From Pseudomonas nitroreducens NBRC 12694 (GTDB taxonomy: Bacteria; Pseudomonadota; Gammaproteobacteria; Pseudomonadales; Pseudomonadaceae), in the NCBI RefSeq assembly GCF_002091755.1, contig NZ_BDAI01000004.1, forward strand, positions 310,001 to 374,000: a stretch of DNA of 64,000 bases, written 5' to 3'. The notes beneath the pieces are model-generated. The model ran no database searches. It was not told where the DNA came from and was given only the letters and a program-made list of their open reading frames with translations. The position numbers and the translations under genes were made by a program. Below, piece by piece: positions 35,022-43,484 of the stretch. The number at the start of each line of letters is the position of its first letter. The stretch's first letter is position 1.

Positions 35022-35564
35022 ATGGAATCGCTAGATCTGTTGGCCATGCGCGAGAGCTACACCCGGCAACGCATATTGCTCTGCTTCAACGGGCCCATCT
35101 CGCGCAGCCTGATCGAGGAGATCGGCCACGCGCTGCGCAACTACATGCAGGCCGAGCAGGCCCACCCCAGCGAAGCGATGGATGTGTTCGCCGTCTACAT
35201 CGAGATGACCCAGAACATCCGCCACTACGCCTCCCTGCGCGGCTACAACGATCAGGAAGCCTCGGCCACCGTGGCCATTGCCCGCGACGACGAAGGCCAC
35301 TACGTGGTCTCCGCCGGCAACCTGGTGGAGCTGGCCGACGGCCAGGGCCTGGTACGCAGCATCGAGGCCATCGCCGGGCTGGACAAGGCCCAGCTCAAGG
35401 CCGCCTACAAGGAACAGCTGCGCCGCCCGCGCGACGCCGAAGCCTCCACCGGCGCCGGCCTGGGCCTGCTGGACATTGCCCGCAAGTCCAGCGCGCCACT
35501 GAAGACCTCACTCACCGAACAACCCGACGGCCGCGCCTTCTTCAGCCTGCGCGCCGTGATCTGA
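35022..35564 (+). CDS. siaB: SiaB: kinase acting on SiaC
   Basis: This 180-residue protein is placed and sized like SiaB, the Ser/Thr protein kinase that phosphorylates SiaC and so opposes SiaA. An ATPase-like fold is suggested by the segment VEMTQNIRHYAS and the late GAGLGLLDIARKS, similar to the N- and G-boxes of anti-sigma-type kinases. It lies 10 bp after siaA with a short ribosome site (GGGGTTAATCC) and 25 bp before siaC. Identification rests mainly on the operon. Confidence 0.9.
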   Translation: MESLDLLAMRESYTRQRILLCFNGPISRSLIEEIGHALRNYMQAEQAHPSEAMDVFAVYIEMTQNIRHYASLRGYNDQEASATVAIARDDEGHYVVSAGNLVELADGQGLVRSIEAIAGLDKAQLKAAYKEQLRRPRDAEASTGAGLGLLDIARKSSAPLKTSLTEQPDGRAFFSLRAVI

Positions 35565-35589
35565 TCTGCGAAATTCAGGAAGACCCGAT

Positions 35590-35970
35590 ATGAGCGATCT
35601 CCACGTCAACGGCACCCAATCCACCCCACAGATCCACGGCGACTGGCAGGCCGGCATCCTCGCGATGCAGGGCGACTCCTACCCGGAGAACTCCTATGAG
35701 CTGTTCGGCCAGGTCATCGAATGGGTCGAGCGCTTCCTCACCCAGGAACAGCGCCCGCTGGAACTCGACCTGCGCCTGCTGTACCTCAACACCAGCTCGA
35801 TCAAGGCCATGATGGACATCTTCGACCTGCTCGAAGAAGCCCACGGCCAGGGCCGCACCACCCGCGTGGCATGGCACTATGACCGACGCAACGAACGCGT
35901 CGCCGAACTGGCCGAGGAATTCCGCGAGGACTGTACCTTCCCGTTCGTCATCCAAGCCTACGACGAGTAA
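35590..35970 (+). CDS. siaC: SiaC: phospho-switch partner of SiaD
   Basis: This 126-residue small protein resembles an anti-sigma-factor antagonist (DUF1987 type). Thr68, in YLNTSS, is at the position reported as the SiaB/SiaA-controlled phosphosite in P. aeruginosa. Unphosphorylated SiaC binds and activates the SiaD cyclase. AGGAAG precedes the ATG. siaD begins five bases after its stop, which fits the stoichiometric partnership. Confidence 0.93.
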   Translation: MSDLHVNGTQSTPQIHGDWQAGILAMQGDSYPENSYELFGQVIEWVERFLTQEQRPLELDLRLLYLNTSSIKAMMDIFDLLEEAHGQGRTTRVAWHYDRRNERVAELAEEFREDCTFPFVIQAYDE

Positions 35971-35975
35971 GTGCC

Positions 35976-36764
35976 ATGACTAGCGAGCGCGAGCTGGACC
36001 TGCTGATCGAAGACCTGCTGGCCGACCCACAGTACGAAGGGCACCCCCTACGCGAGGCCCTGTACCAGAAGCACCAGCAGTCCCTCGACCAGCTCGCGCG
36101 CCTGGAGCGCATCGCGCGGATTTCCGACGGCTTCCAGTCCATGGCCCGGCAGCAGAACAGCACACTGTCCGAGCGCTACCACAAGCAACTGCGCCAGCTG
36201 GAAAAGGTCGCGCGCATCTCCGACCGCTACCAGGACATGATGCGCGACCTCAACGTCGCGCTGAAGGAAGCCTCGACCCACGACACCCTCACCGGCATCG
36301 CCAACCGCCGACTGCTGATGGAGCGCCTGCGCGAGGAAAGCGAGCGCGCCCAGCGCCACGGCGAGTCCTACGTGCTGGCCATGCTCGACGTCGATCGCTT
36401 CAAGCAGGTCAACGATACCTGGGGCCACGAAGTCGGCGACCGCGTGCTGGTGGAAATCGGCCGCGCCATGGAGTCCGCCCTGCGCCAGTACGACCTCTGC
36501 GGCCGCTGGGGCGGCGAGGAGTTCCTGCTGATCCTGCCGGATACTCGCCTCACCGACGCCGCCGCGATCATCGAGCGCGTGCGCAACGACATCCGCTGCC
36601 TCGCCGTGCGCGTGGGCACCAATGCCCTGTCCGTGACCGCCAGCTTCGGCGTCGCCGAGCATCATCCGGGCGAAAGCTATTCCCAGACCCTGAGCCGGGC
36701 CGACGCCGCCCTGCTGGACGCCAAGCGCAGCGGGCGGGACAAATGCGAGTTCGCCACCGATTGA
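35976..36764 (+). CDS. siaD: SiaD: GGDEF diguanylate cyclase
   Basis: This 262-residue cytoplasmic cyclase makes c-di-GMP. The N-terminal helical stalk (about 1-95) is the region expected to bind SiaC. The GGDEF domain follows, with DTLTGIANRR at its start and the active-site loop RWGGEEF. An inhibitory I-site RQYD lies exactly five residues before GGEEF, so product inhibition is expected. It is the last gene of siaABCD. Ribosome binding overlaps the siaC stop region. Confidence 0.95.
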   Translation: MTSERELDLLIEDLLADPQYEGHPLREALYQKHQQSLDQLARLERIARISDGFQSMARQQNSTLSERYHKQLRQLEKVARISDRYQDMMRDLNVALKEASTHDTLTGIANRRLLMERLREESERAQRHGESYVLAMLDVDRFKQVNDTWGHEVGDRVLVEIGRAMESALRQYDLCGRWGGEEFLLILPDTRLTDAAAIIERVRNDIRCLAVRVGTNALSVTASFGVAEHHPGESYSQTLSRADAALLDAKRSGRDKCEFATD

Positions 36765-36853
36765 ACGAACGCCGACGCGAGCACGCGTTCACGCAGGTGG
36801 TATCCGCAGCCCAATCCGATTAAGGTCCAAGGACCGCAAGGAAAGGATGCAAC

Positions 36854-37657
36854 ATGGCCACCAGATCCCCCACCCCGCGCCAGCAGACGCACCTCGCCGT
36901 CCTGATCGACGCCGACAACGCCCCCGCCGCCATTGTCGAGGGCCTGTTCGAGGAAATCGCCAAGTACGGCGTCGCCAGCGTCAAGCGCATCTACGGCGAC
37001 TGGACCAAGCCCAACCTGGGCAAGTGGAAGCAGGTGCTGCTGGACCACTCCATCCAGCCCATGCAACAGTTCGCCTACACCAGCGGCAAGAACGCCACCG
37101 ACAGCGCGCTGATCATCGACGCCATGGACCTGCTCTACACCCGCCGCTTCGACGGCTTCTGCCTGGTCTCCAGCGACAGCGACTTCACCCGCCTGGCTGC
37201 ACGCCTGCGCGAGGAAGGGCTGACGGTCTACGGCTTCGGCGAGGAGAAGACGCCCAAGCCGTTCGTCTCCGCCTGCGACAAGTTCATCTACACCGAAATC
37301 CTCCGCGCCACGCCCGAAGCCCCCGTCGAGCCGGTACCCGTCACCGACAAGACGGCCGCCCCGAGCGCCAACGACACGCCCAAACCCGCGGCCAAGCGCA
37401 AATCGCAAAAGGTCCCGCTGGACTTCATCGCCAAGGTGCTCGACGACATCGACGGCGACGATGACGACTGGGTCCAGCTGGGCGCTCTGGGGCAGAACAT
37501 CGGCAAGCTGCAACCCGCGTTCGACCCGCGCCTGTATGGCTTCAAGAAGCTCAGCGACCTGATCAAGGGCCACCCCAAGCGCTTCGAGCTGCAGGCACGC
37601 GGCGGCGGTAGCGGCGGCAAGGACCTGTATGTGCGCAACGTGGGCACCGCGCGCTGA
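36854..37657 (+). CDS. NYN-domain nuclease-like protein with C-terminal LOTUS/OST-HTH domain
   Basis: This 267-residue two-domain protein has an N-terminal NYN/LabA-type PIN fold with acidic active-site residues: VLIDADNAP, GKNATDSALIIDAMDLL and LVSSDSDFTRLA. The C-terminal region (about 187-262: VPLDFIAKVLDDI, LGALGQNI, YGFKKLSDLIKGHPKRFEL) is a LOTUS/OST-HTH domain, which binds RNA such as G-quadruplexes in characterised cases. A Pro/Ala/Lys linker joins them. The combination suggests a regulated RNase, but targets are unknown. It is unrelated to the che or sia genes apart from position. Confidence 0.88.
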   Translation: MATRSPTPRQQTHLAVLIDADNAPAAIVEGLFEEIAKYGVASVKRIYGDWTKPNLGKWKQVLLDHSIQPMQQFAYTSGKNATDSALIIDAMDLLYTRRFDGFCLVSSDSDFTRLAARLREEGLTVYGFGEEKTPKPFVSACDKFIYTEILRATPEAPVEPVPVTDKTAAPSANDTPKPAAKRKSQKVPLDFIAKVLDDIDGDDDDWVQLGALGQNIGKLQPAFDPRLYGFKKLSDLIKGHPKRFELQARGGGSGGKDLYVRNVGTAR

Positions 37658-37744
37658 GAACATCGCCCTGCACTGCCCCCGCTCAACGAACACGCCACGC
37701 CTGACGGTTAAAGTCGGGCGTGAGCACCTCTGCGGAGCAATCCC

Positions 37745-38059
37745 ATGCGCTTCCTGCTGATCCCCCTGCTGGCCCTGCTCGCTGCGAGCGGCGCCCATGC
37801 CGGCACATTGCGCTGCGGCACCAGCCTGATCAACGAAGGCGATCCGATGGACGAAGTCCTCGCCAAGTGCGGCGAGCCTGCCAAACGCGTGATCGTCCCT
37901 CCCAGGCCTCCTCGGCGCGACTCGACCGGTAAGCTCATTCCTGGCGAAGCCCAGCTGGAAACCTGGATGTACGGCCCCAGCGGCGGGGCCTACCGTTACC
38001 TGTTCTTCCGCGATACCAAGCTGCTGTCGATCAACATGTCGCGCAAGGAGCTACTCTGA
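37745..38059 (+). CDS. DUF2845 secreted protein
   Basis: This 104-residue protein has a signal peptide (MRFLLIPLLALLAASGAHA, then GTLRCG). The DUF2845 core contains LRCGTSLINEGDPMDEVLAKCGEPA, two conserved Cys (about 24 and 41) that could form a disulfide, and ETWMYGPSGGAYRYLFF. It is small, likely periplasmic, and of unknown function. Confidence 0.83.
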   Translation: MRFLLIPLLALLAASGAHAGTLRCGTSLINEGDPMDEVLAKCGEPAKRVIVPPRPPRRDSTGKLIPGEAQLETWMYGPSGGAYRYLFFRDTKLLSINMSRKELL

Positions 38060-38164
38060 GCTTCCCGCGCCACCCGTCCCAGCACGCCCGCCGCTACCAA
38101 AGACGCCTACCCATGGCGGCGGCATCTCCCTAGACTGGTCGCCTTCGCCAATCCGGAGGGCACC

Positions 38165-38590
38165 ATGCAAACCACCTTCAACTTCACCCTCGGCATCGAC
38201 CCGCAGGCGCGCGACGTCGTGGTCAAGGGCCTGCTCGCCTACAACCTCGGGCAGATGGGCCGCAGCAACACCTACGACGACTTCGAACTCTACGCCCGCG
38301 ACCCGGATGGCGAAGTGGTCGGCGGCATGTTCGGCCAATCCGGCATGGGCTGGCTCTACATCGACTACCTCTGGCTGCAGGACGACCAGCGCGGCAGCGG
38401 CCTGGGCAGCCAGCTCATCGCCCTGGCCGAAGACGAAGCCCGCCGCCGCGGCTGCGTCGGCCTGTTCCTCTACACCTACAGCTTCCAGGCCCCCGGCTTC
38501 TACGAGAAACAGGGCTTCGAGCGCATGGGCGTGCTCGAGGATTGCCCGCCGGGGCATCAGCGTATCTACCTGAAGAAGCATTTGGGCTGA
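38165..38590 (+). CDS. GNAT-family N-acetyltransferase
   Basis: This 141-residue GNAT has the acetyl-CoA loop QRGSGLGSQLIALAEDEARRRG and a C-terminal YEKQGFERMG motif. CGGAGG lies 7 bases before the ATG. The substrate (small molecule or protein N-terminus) is not predictable. It converges on bauC with a shared terminator between. Confidence 0.87.
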   Translation: MQTTFNFTLGIDPQARDVVVKGLLAYNLGQMGRSNTYDDFELYARDPDGEVVGGMFGQSGMGWLYIDYLWLQDDQRGSGLGSQLIALAEDEARRRGCVGLFLYTYSFQAPGFYEKQGFERMGVLEDCPPGHQRIYLKKHLG

Positions 38591-38650
38591 TTGCCGGGCT
38601 CAAAGCAGGCGAGACCATTCTCACGCCGCGCCTGCGCCCCCTGAAAACGA

Positions 38651-38679
38651 AAAAGGCCGGTCAACTGACCGGCCTTTTT
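38651..38679. terminator. Bidirectional terminator between GNAT gene and bauC
   Basis: AAAA, then AGGCCGGTCA and TGACCGGCCT around a minimal loop, then TTTTC. The strong GC stem has A-runs and T-runs on both sides, so it works for both converging genes. Confidence 0.9.
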
Positions 38680-38695
38680 CTTCACCTATTCACCA

Positions 38696-40192
38696 TCAGC
38701 CATTGCTGGGGAAGGCGAACTGCGCCGCTTCGTGCGACTTGCGCTGCGGCCAGCGCTGGGTGATGGCCTTGCGCTTGGTATAGAAGCGCACGCCATCCGG
38801 GCCGTAGGCGTGCAGGTCGCCGAACAGCGAACGCTTCCAGCCGCCGAAGCTGTGGTAGGCCACCGGTACCGGCAGCGGTACGTTGACGCCGACCATGCCG
38901 ACTTCGATCTCGTCGCAGAACAGGCGCGCCGCTTCACCGTCGCGGGTGAAGATGCAGGTGCCGTTGCCGTATTCGTGGTCGTTGATCAGTTGCATGGCTT
39001 CTTCCAGGCTGTTCACGCGCACGATGCACAGCACTGGGCCGAAGATTTCTTCCTGGTAGATGGTCATGTCCGGGGTCACCTTGTCGAACAGGGTGCCGCC
39101 GACGAAGAAGCCGTTCTCATGACCGGCGACCTTGTAGTTGCGGCCGTCGACCAGCAGCTGGGCGCCCTGCTCGACACCGGCGTCGATGTAGCCGGTGACT
39201 TTCTGCTGGGCAGCGCCGGTAACCAGCGGGCCCATGTCCAGGCCGCAGGAGGTGCCGGCGCCGATTTTCAGGGCCTTGATCTGCGGAACGATCTTCTCGA
39301 CCAGCGCGTCGCCGATCTGGTCGCCCACGCACACGGCCACGGAGATGGCCATGCAGCGCTCGCCGCAGGAGCCGTAGGCCGCCCCCATTAGGGCGCTGAC
39401 GGCGTTGTCCAGGTCGCAGTCGGGCATCAGCACGGCGTGGTTCTTGGCGCCGCCCAGGGCCTGTACGCGCTTGCCGCGCTTGGTGCCTTCGGAATAGATG
39501 TACTCGGCGATCGGGGTCGAACCGACGAAGCTCAGGGCTTTGACTTCCGGGGCCTCGATCAGCGCGTCGACGGCGGTCTTGTCGCCGTGCACCACGTTCA
39601 GCACGCCCTTGGGCAGGCCGGCTTCTTCGAACAGTTCGGCGATCAGCAGGGTGGAGCTCGGGTCACGCTCGGACGGCTTGAGGATGAAGGTGTTGCCGCA
39701 GGCGATGGCCAGCGGGTACATCCACAGCGGCACCATGGCCGGGAAGTTGAACGGGGTGATGCCGGCGACCACGCCGATCGGCTGGAAGTCACTCCAGGCG
39801 TCGATGTTCGGGCCGACGTTGCGGCTGTATTCGCCCTTGAGGATTTCCGGGGCAGCGCTGGCGTACTCGACGTTCTCGATGCCGCGCTTGAGTTCACCGG
39901 CGGCGTCTTCCAGGGTCTTGCCGTGTTCTTCGCTGATCAGCTGGCTGATGCGCGCTTCGTTGGCTTCGAGCAGTTGCTTGAAGCGGAACAGCACCTGGGC
40001 GCGCTTGGCCGGCGGGGTGTTGCGCCAGGCCGGAAAGGCGGCCTTGGCGGCGTCGATGGCCTGCTGCACGGTTTCGCGGCTGGCCAGCGGAACCTTGCGG
40101 ATGGCTTCGCCGGTGGACGGGTTGAAGACGTCGGCGGTGCGGCCGGTGTCGGCGATCATTTCGCCGCCGATCAGGTGCTTGACGGTGGTCAT
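38696..40192 (-). CDS. bauC: (Methyl)malonate-semialdehyde dehydrogenase, CoA-acylating
   Basis: This 498-residue aldehyde dehydrogenase of the MmsA type converts malonate semialdehyde to acetyl-CoA. The catalytic Cys lies in YGSCGERCMAIS, and the NAD-binding segment includes KPSERDPSSTLL and FVGSTPIAEYIY. The start MTTVKHLIGGE is chosen because the in-frame extension upstream reads through a REP-like repeat. It is third in the leftward bauA-bauB-bauC order. In beta-alanine breakdown it follows the BauA transaminase. The valine-pathway MmsA is the main alternative, but context favours bauC. Confidence 0.9.
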   Translation of the reverse strand: MTTVKHLIGGEMIADTGRTADVFNPSTGEAIRKVPLASRETVQQAIDAAKAAFPAWRNTPPAKRAQVLFRFKQLLEANEARISQLISEEHGKTLEDAAGELKRGIENVEYASAAPEILKGEYSRNVGPNIDAWSDFQPIGVVAGITPFNFPAMVPLWMYPLAIACGNTFILKPSERDPSSTLLIAELFEEAGLPKGVLNVVHGDKTAVDALIEAPEVKALSFVGSTPIAEYIYSEGTKRGKRVQALGGAKNHAVLMPDCDLDNAVSALMGAAYGSCGERCMAISVAVCVGDQIGDALVEKIVPQIKALKIGAGTSCGLDMGPLVTGAAQQKVTGYIDAGVEQGAQLLVDGRNYKVAGHENGFFVGGTLFDKVTPDMTIYQEEIFGPVLCIVRVNSLEEAMQLINDHEYGNGTCIFTRDGEAARLFCDEIEVGMVGVNVPLPVPVAYHSFGGWKRSLFGDLHAYGPDGVRFYTKRKAITQRWPQRKSHEAAQFAFPSNG

Positions 40193-40238
40193 GGGAAGTC
40201 TCTTCTCGCTGAAAGTATTGGGGCGGGGCTCGCAAGGA

Positions 40239-40275
40239 GCCCCTCTCCCTAGCCCTCTCCCTGAAGGGAGAGGGG
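40239..40275. repeat. Half REP-like element between bauB and bauC
   Basis: CCCCTCTCCCTAGCCCTCTC is followed by CTGAAGGGAGAGGGG. One palindromic unit of the CCTCTCCC family lies in the 173-bp gap, inside the bau transcription unit. Confidence 0.7.
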
Positions 40276-40365
40276 ATTGTTCGGTATGAAGCGTGGGCTG
40301 CAAGGCACGCCGGCAGTCACTCTAAGGTGACTCGTCGCGGCATGCCTTCTCGCGTGCCCGCGCGC

Positions 40366-40674
40366 TCAGTGGGCGTGCGGCTGACCGTCCTTGAGCTCGA
40401 TCTCGATGAAGGCCACTTCGTGATCGCACGGGTTGATCACGTTGTGCTCGGTACCGATCTGGCGGGTGTAGCTCGCCCCCAGGACCAGCGGCGCACGGCG
40501 CTCGCCCTCGGGGGTTTCCAGCAGCAGCTCGCCGTTGGTCACCGGGACCACGACGTATTCCATGCCGTGGCGGTGCCAGCCGGTCTCGGCACCGGGGGCG
40601 AAGCGCCACTCGGTGACCAGGACCTTGTCGTTGTCGATCTGTACCGTCGGGACGGCCTTCGGACGTTCGCTCAC
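40366..40674 (-). CDS. bauB: Small cupin protein BauB
   Basis: This 102-residue single cupin has the metal-binding motif pair GWHRHGMEYVVVP and a second region INPCDHEVAFIEIE. It starts with GTG immediately after the bauA TAA (no gap), so translation must be coupled to bauA termination. In P. aeruginosa the equivalent gene is part of bauABCD, but its biochemical role is not established. A role in handling the reactive semialdehyde is only a guess. Confidence 0.85.
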   Translation of the reverse strand: MSERPKAVPTVQIDNDKVLVTEWRFAPGAETGWHRHGMEYVVVPVTNGELLLETPEGERRAPLVLGASYTRQIGTEHNVINPCDHEVAFIEIELKDGQPHAH

Positions 40675-42021
40675 TTACGCCACCCCGTTGAGGGCGTCAC
40701 CGACGGCGCTGAACAGGCGGTCCAGGTCTTCGGGCTTGGCGTTGAAGGTCGGGCCGAACTGCAGGGTGTCGCCGCCGAAGCGCACGTAGAAGCCTTCTTT
40801 CCACAGCTTCATGCTGGCTTCGAACGGGCGCACGATGGCATCGCCGTCACGGGCGCCGATCTGGATGGCGCCGGCCAGGCCGCAGTTGCGGATGTCGACG
40901 ACGTTCTTCGCGCCTTTCAGGCCGTGCAGGGCCTTCTCGAAGTGCGGAGCCAGTTCCAGGGACTGCTGGATCAGGTTTTCCTTCTCCAGCAGGTCCAGCG
41001 CGGCAAGACCGGCGGCGCAGGCGACCGGGTGCGCGGAGTAGGTGTAGCCATGGCCGAACTCGACGGCGTATTCCGGCAGGTTCTGGCCCATGAAGGTGTC
41101 GTAGATTTCGCTGCTGGCGATCACCGCGCCCATGGGGATAGCGCCGTTGGTGACCTGCTTGGCGACGTTCATGATGTCCGGCTTCACGCCGAAGAACTCG
41201 GCGCCGGTGGCCTTGCCCATGCGGCCGAAGGCGGTGATCACTTCGTCGAAGATCAGCAGGATGTTGTGCTGGTCGCAGATTTCGCGCAGGCGTTGCAGGT
41301 AGCCCTTCGGCGGCACCAGCACGCCAGCGGAACCGGACATCGGCTCGACGATGACGGCGGCGATGTTGGAGGCGTCATGCAGCTCGATCAGCTTGAGCAA
41401 TTCGTTGGCCAGCTCGACGCCGCCCGTCTCGGCCATGCCCTTGGTGAAGGCCAGGCCCGGCTGCAGGGTGTGCGGCAGGTGGTCGACGTCCATCAGCTGG
41501 CCGAACATCTTGCGGTTGCCGCCGATGCCGCCCAGGGCGGTGCCGGCGACGTTCACACCGTGGTAGCCACGGGCGCGGCCGATCAGCTTGGTCTTCTGCG
41601 CCTGGCCTTTCAGGCGCCAGTAGGCGCGGGCCATCTTGATCGAGGTGTCGGCGCACTCGGAGCCCGAGCCGGTGAAGAACACGTGGTCGAGGCCGGCCGG
41701 GGTCAGCTGGGTGATCTTCTCGGCCAGCTTGAAGGACAGCGGGTGGCCGTACTGGAAGGCCGGGGAGTAGTCGAGGGTGGTCAGCTGCTTGGCCACCGCG
41801 TCGGCGATTTCCTTGCGCGAGTGACCGGCGCCGCAGGTCCACAGGCCCGACAGGCTGTCGTAGATCTTGCGGCCCTTGTCGTCCACCAGCCAGCTGCCTT
41901 CCGCGGCGACGATGATGCGCGGGTCTTTGTGGAAGTTGCGGTTGGCGCTGAAGGGCATCCAGTGGGCCTTCAGGTTCAGTTCGCTGGCCACCGACGGGGT
42001 GACGTTCACTTGCTGGTTCAT
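40675..42021 (-). CDS. bauA: Beta-alanine:pyruvate aminotransferase
   Basis: This 448-residue class III PLP aminotransferase transfers the amino group of beta-alanine to pyruvate, giving malonate semialdehyde and alanine. The PLP Asp lies in LIFDEVITAFGRMG, the Schiff-base Lys in MNVAKQVTNGAIPMGAV, and GSECADTSIKMAR binds phosphate. The length is normal for omega-amino acid:pyruvate transaminases. It is divergent from bauR across 137 bp that contain a palindrome. Confidence 0.95.
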   Translation of the reverse strand: MNQQVNVTPSVASELNLKAHWMPFSANRNFHKDPRIIVAAEGSWLVDDKGRKIYDSLSGLWTCGAGHSRKEIADAVAKQLTTLDYSPAFQYGHPLSFKLAEKITQLTPAGLDHVFFTGSGSECADTSIKMARAYWRLKGQAQKTKLIGRARGYHGVNVAGTALGGIGGNRKMFGQLMDVDHLPHTLQPGLAFTKGMAETGGVELANELLKLIELHDASNIAAVIVEPMSGSAGVLVPPKGYLQRLREICDQHNILLIFDEVITAFGRMGKATGAEFFGVKPDIMNVAKQVTNGAIPMGAVIASSEIYDTFMGQNLPEYAVEFGHGYTYSAHPVACAAGLAALDLLEKENLIQQSLELAPHFEKALHGLKGAKNVVDIRNCGLAGAIQIGARDGDAIVRPFEASMKLWKEGFYVRFGGDTLQFGPTFNAKPEDLDRLFSAVGDALNGVA

Positions 42022-42101
42022 GCAGCTTGTCCTCGAAGACAGTCTTGTTGGGCGCGCAGGCCGCGGCGGGCCTGGCGCGATGACAGTAGATTGGGCCTGA
42101 C

Positions 42102-42115
42102 TTAACGTGAGTTAA
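42102..42115. promoter_or_regulatory. Candidate BauR operator
   Basis: TTAACGTGAGTTAA: perfect 5-bp arms TTAAC/GTTAA with a 4-base centre, in the bauA-bauR intergenic region and nearer bauR. LysR-type activators bind such dyads between divergent promoters. The site is inferred. Confidence 0.5.
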
Positions 42116-42158
42116 AGCTTATTCTTCTTACGTTCAGTTTCGGATTGGTAAAACTAAA

Positions 42159-43079
42159 ATGGCGAAACAACGGGCGCCTTCCCTGGGCCAGGTCAGCGAT
42201 TTCGAGATCCGCCTGCTGCGCATCTTCAAAACCATAGTCGAGTGCGGCAGCTTCTCGGCCGCCGAGAGCACGCTGGGCATCAGCCGCTCGGCGATCAGCC
42301 TGCACATGGGCGACCTGGAAAAGCGCCTGGGCATGCGCCTGTGCCAGCGCGGCCGGGCAGGTTTCGCACTGACCGACGAGGGCCGCGAGGTCTACCGCGC
42401 CACGCAATCGCTGTTGGCGGCGCTGGAGGGCTTCCGCGCCGAGGTCAACGAGCTGCACCAGCACCTGCGCGGCGAGCTGAACATCGGCATCATCAACAAC
42501 CTGGTGACCCTGCCGCAGATGCGCATCACCCATGCCCTGCGCGCGCTGAAGGCCAGCGGGCCGGGCGTGCGGATCAATATCGGCATGACCACGCCCAACG
42601 AGATCGAGCTGGGAGTTCTCGACGGGCGGTTGCATGTCGGCGTGGTGCCGCTCATCAGCCCGCTGTCGGGGCTGGAATACTCCTCTTTATACGAGGAGCG
42701 TTCGCTGCTGTTCTGCAGCCAGGAGCACCCGCTGTTCGAGCGCGACGATGCGGGCATCACCGTGCAGGAAATCCACGCCTGCGACGCGGTGGCGCCAAGT
42801 TACCGCATTCCGGCCGAGGCGCAGGAGCGCCACCAGGAACTCTCCGGCAGCGCCACGGCCTCGGACCGCGAGGGCATGGCCTTCCTGATCCTCACCGGCA
42901 GCTACATCGGCTACCTGCCCGACCACTACGCCGCCGACTGGGTCGCCCAGGGCCGCCTGCGCGCGCTGCGGCCGGAGCGCTTCCACTACGACATCCCGCT
43001 GACCGTGGTGACCCGCAAGGGCCGCCGGCCGAACCTGGTGCTGGAGCGGTTTCTCGAGGCGGTGGCGCAGAGTCGCTGA
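42159..43079 (+). CDS. bauR: LysR-type regulator BauR
   Basis: This 306-residue LysR-type activator has an N-terminal winged helix (about 8-68: LRIFKTIVECGSFSAAESTLGISRSAISLHMGDLEKRLG) and a C-terminal periplasmic-binding-like effector domain. It is divergent from bauA, as in P. aeruginosa where BauR activates the bau genes with beta-alanine. AT-rich sequence and a palindrome lie in the shared promoter. Confidence 0.9.
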   Translation: MAKQRAPSLGQVSDFEIRLLRIFKTIVECGSFSAAESTLGISRSAISLHMGDLEKRLGMRLCQRGRAGFALTDEGREVYRATQSLLAALEGFRAEVNELHQHLRGELNIGIINNLVTLPQMRITHALRALKASGPGVRINIGMTTPNEIELGVLDGRLHVGVVPLISPLSGLEYSSLYEERSLLFCSQEHPLFERDDAGITVQEIHACDAVAPSYRIPAEAQERHQELSGSATASDREGMAFLILTGSYIGYLPDHYAADWVAQGRLRALRPERFHYDIPLTVVTRKGRRPNLVLERFLEAVAQSR

Positions 43080-43113
43080 GCCTGACACTTTCAGGGGCAC
43101 GGCAGGCCTGCGG

Positions 43114-43223
43114 CCCCTCACCCTAACCCTCTCCCGGAGGGAGAGGGGACTGATCGGCGCAGGATGAATCCACGGTGTCCGCCGGCACGATCGGCTCCCT
43201 CTGGGAGAGGGCTGGGGTGAGGG
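43114..43223. repeat. Paired REP-like element after bauR
   Basis: CCCCTCACCCTAACCCTCTC..GGAGGGAGAGGGG, spacer, then CTCCCTCTGGGAGAGGG and GGGGTGAGGG. The remainder of the gap to 43484 is AT-richer (ACAAAAAACATAATTTCG near 43377) and probably holds the promoter of the flavoprotein gene. Confidence 0.8.
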
Positions 43224-43484
43224 TGTTTTTGACTTGATCGGAACAGGCAGGGCACGCACAAGGCACCTCCTGCCTATCCAATTTGTCGCCCCAGCCACCA
43301 AAAATCCTATACCCCCTCCCCTGCAGCCCGCGGGCCGCGGGGTTTGCGTGGGTGCAGCTTTTCCCTAGCCTGCGACTACAAAAAACATAATTTCGCTATT
43401 CCCAGCCTCTGAACAGAATGCGGCCAACACCTCCTCCCTAGCCGCAACAAGAACAAACGTGATCAGAGTCTGAGGAAGCAAGCC

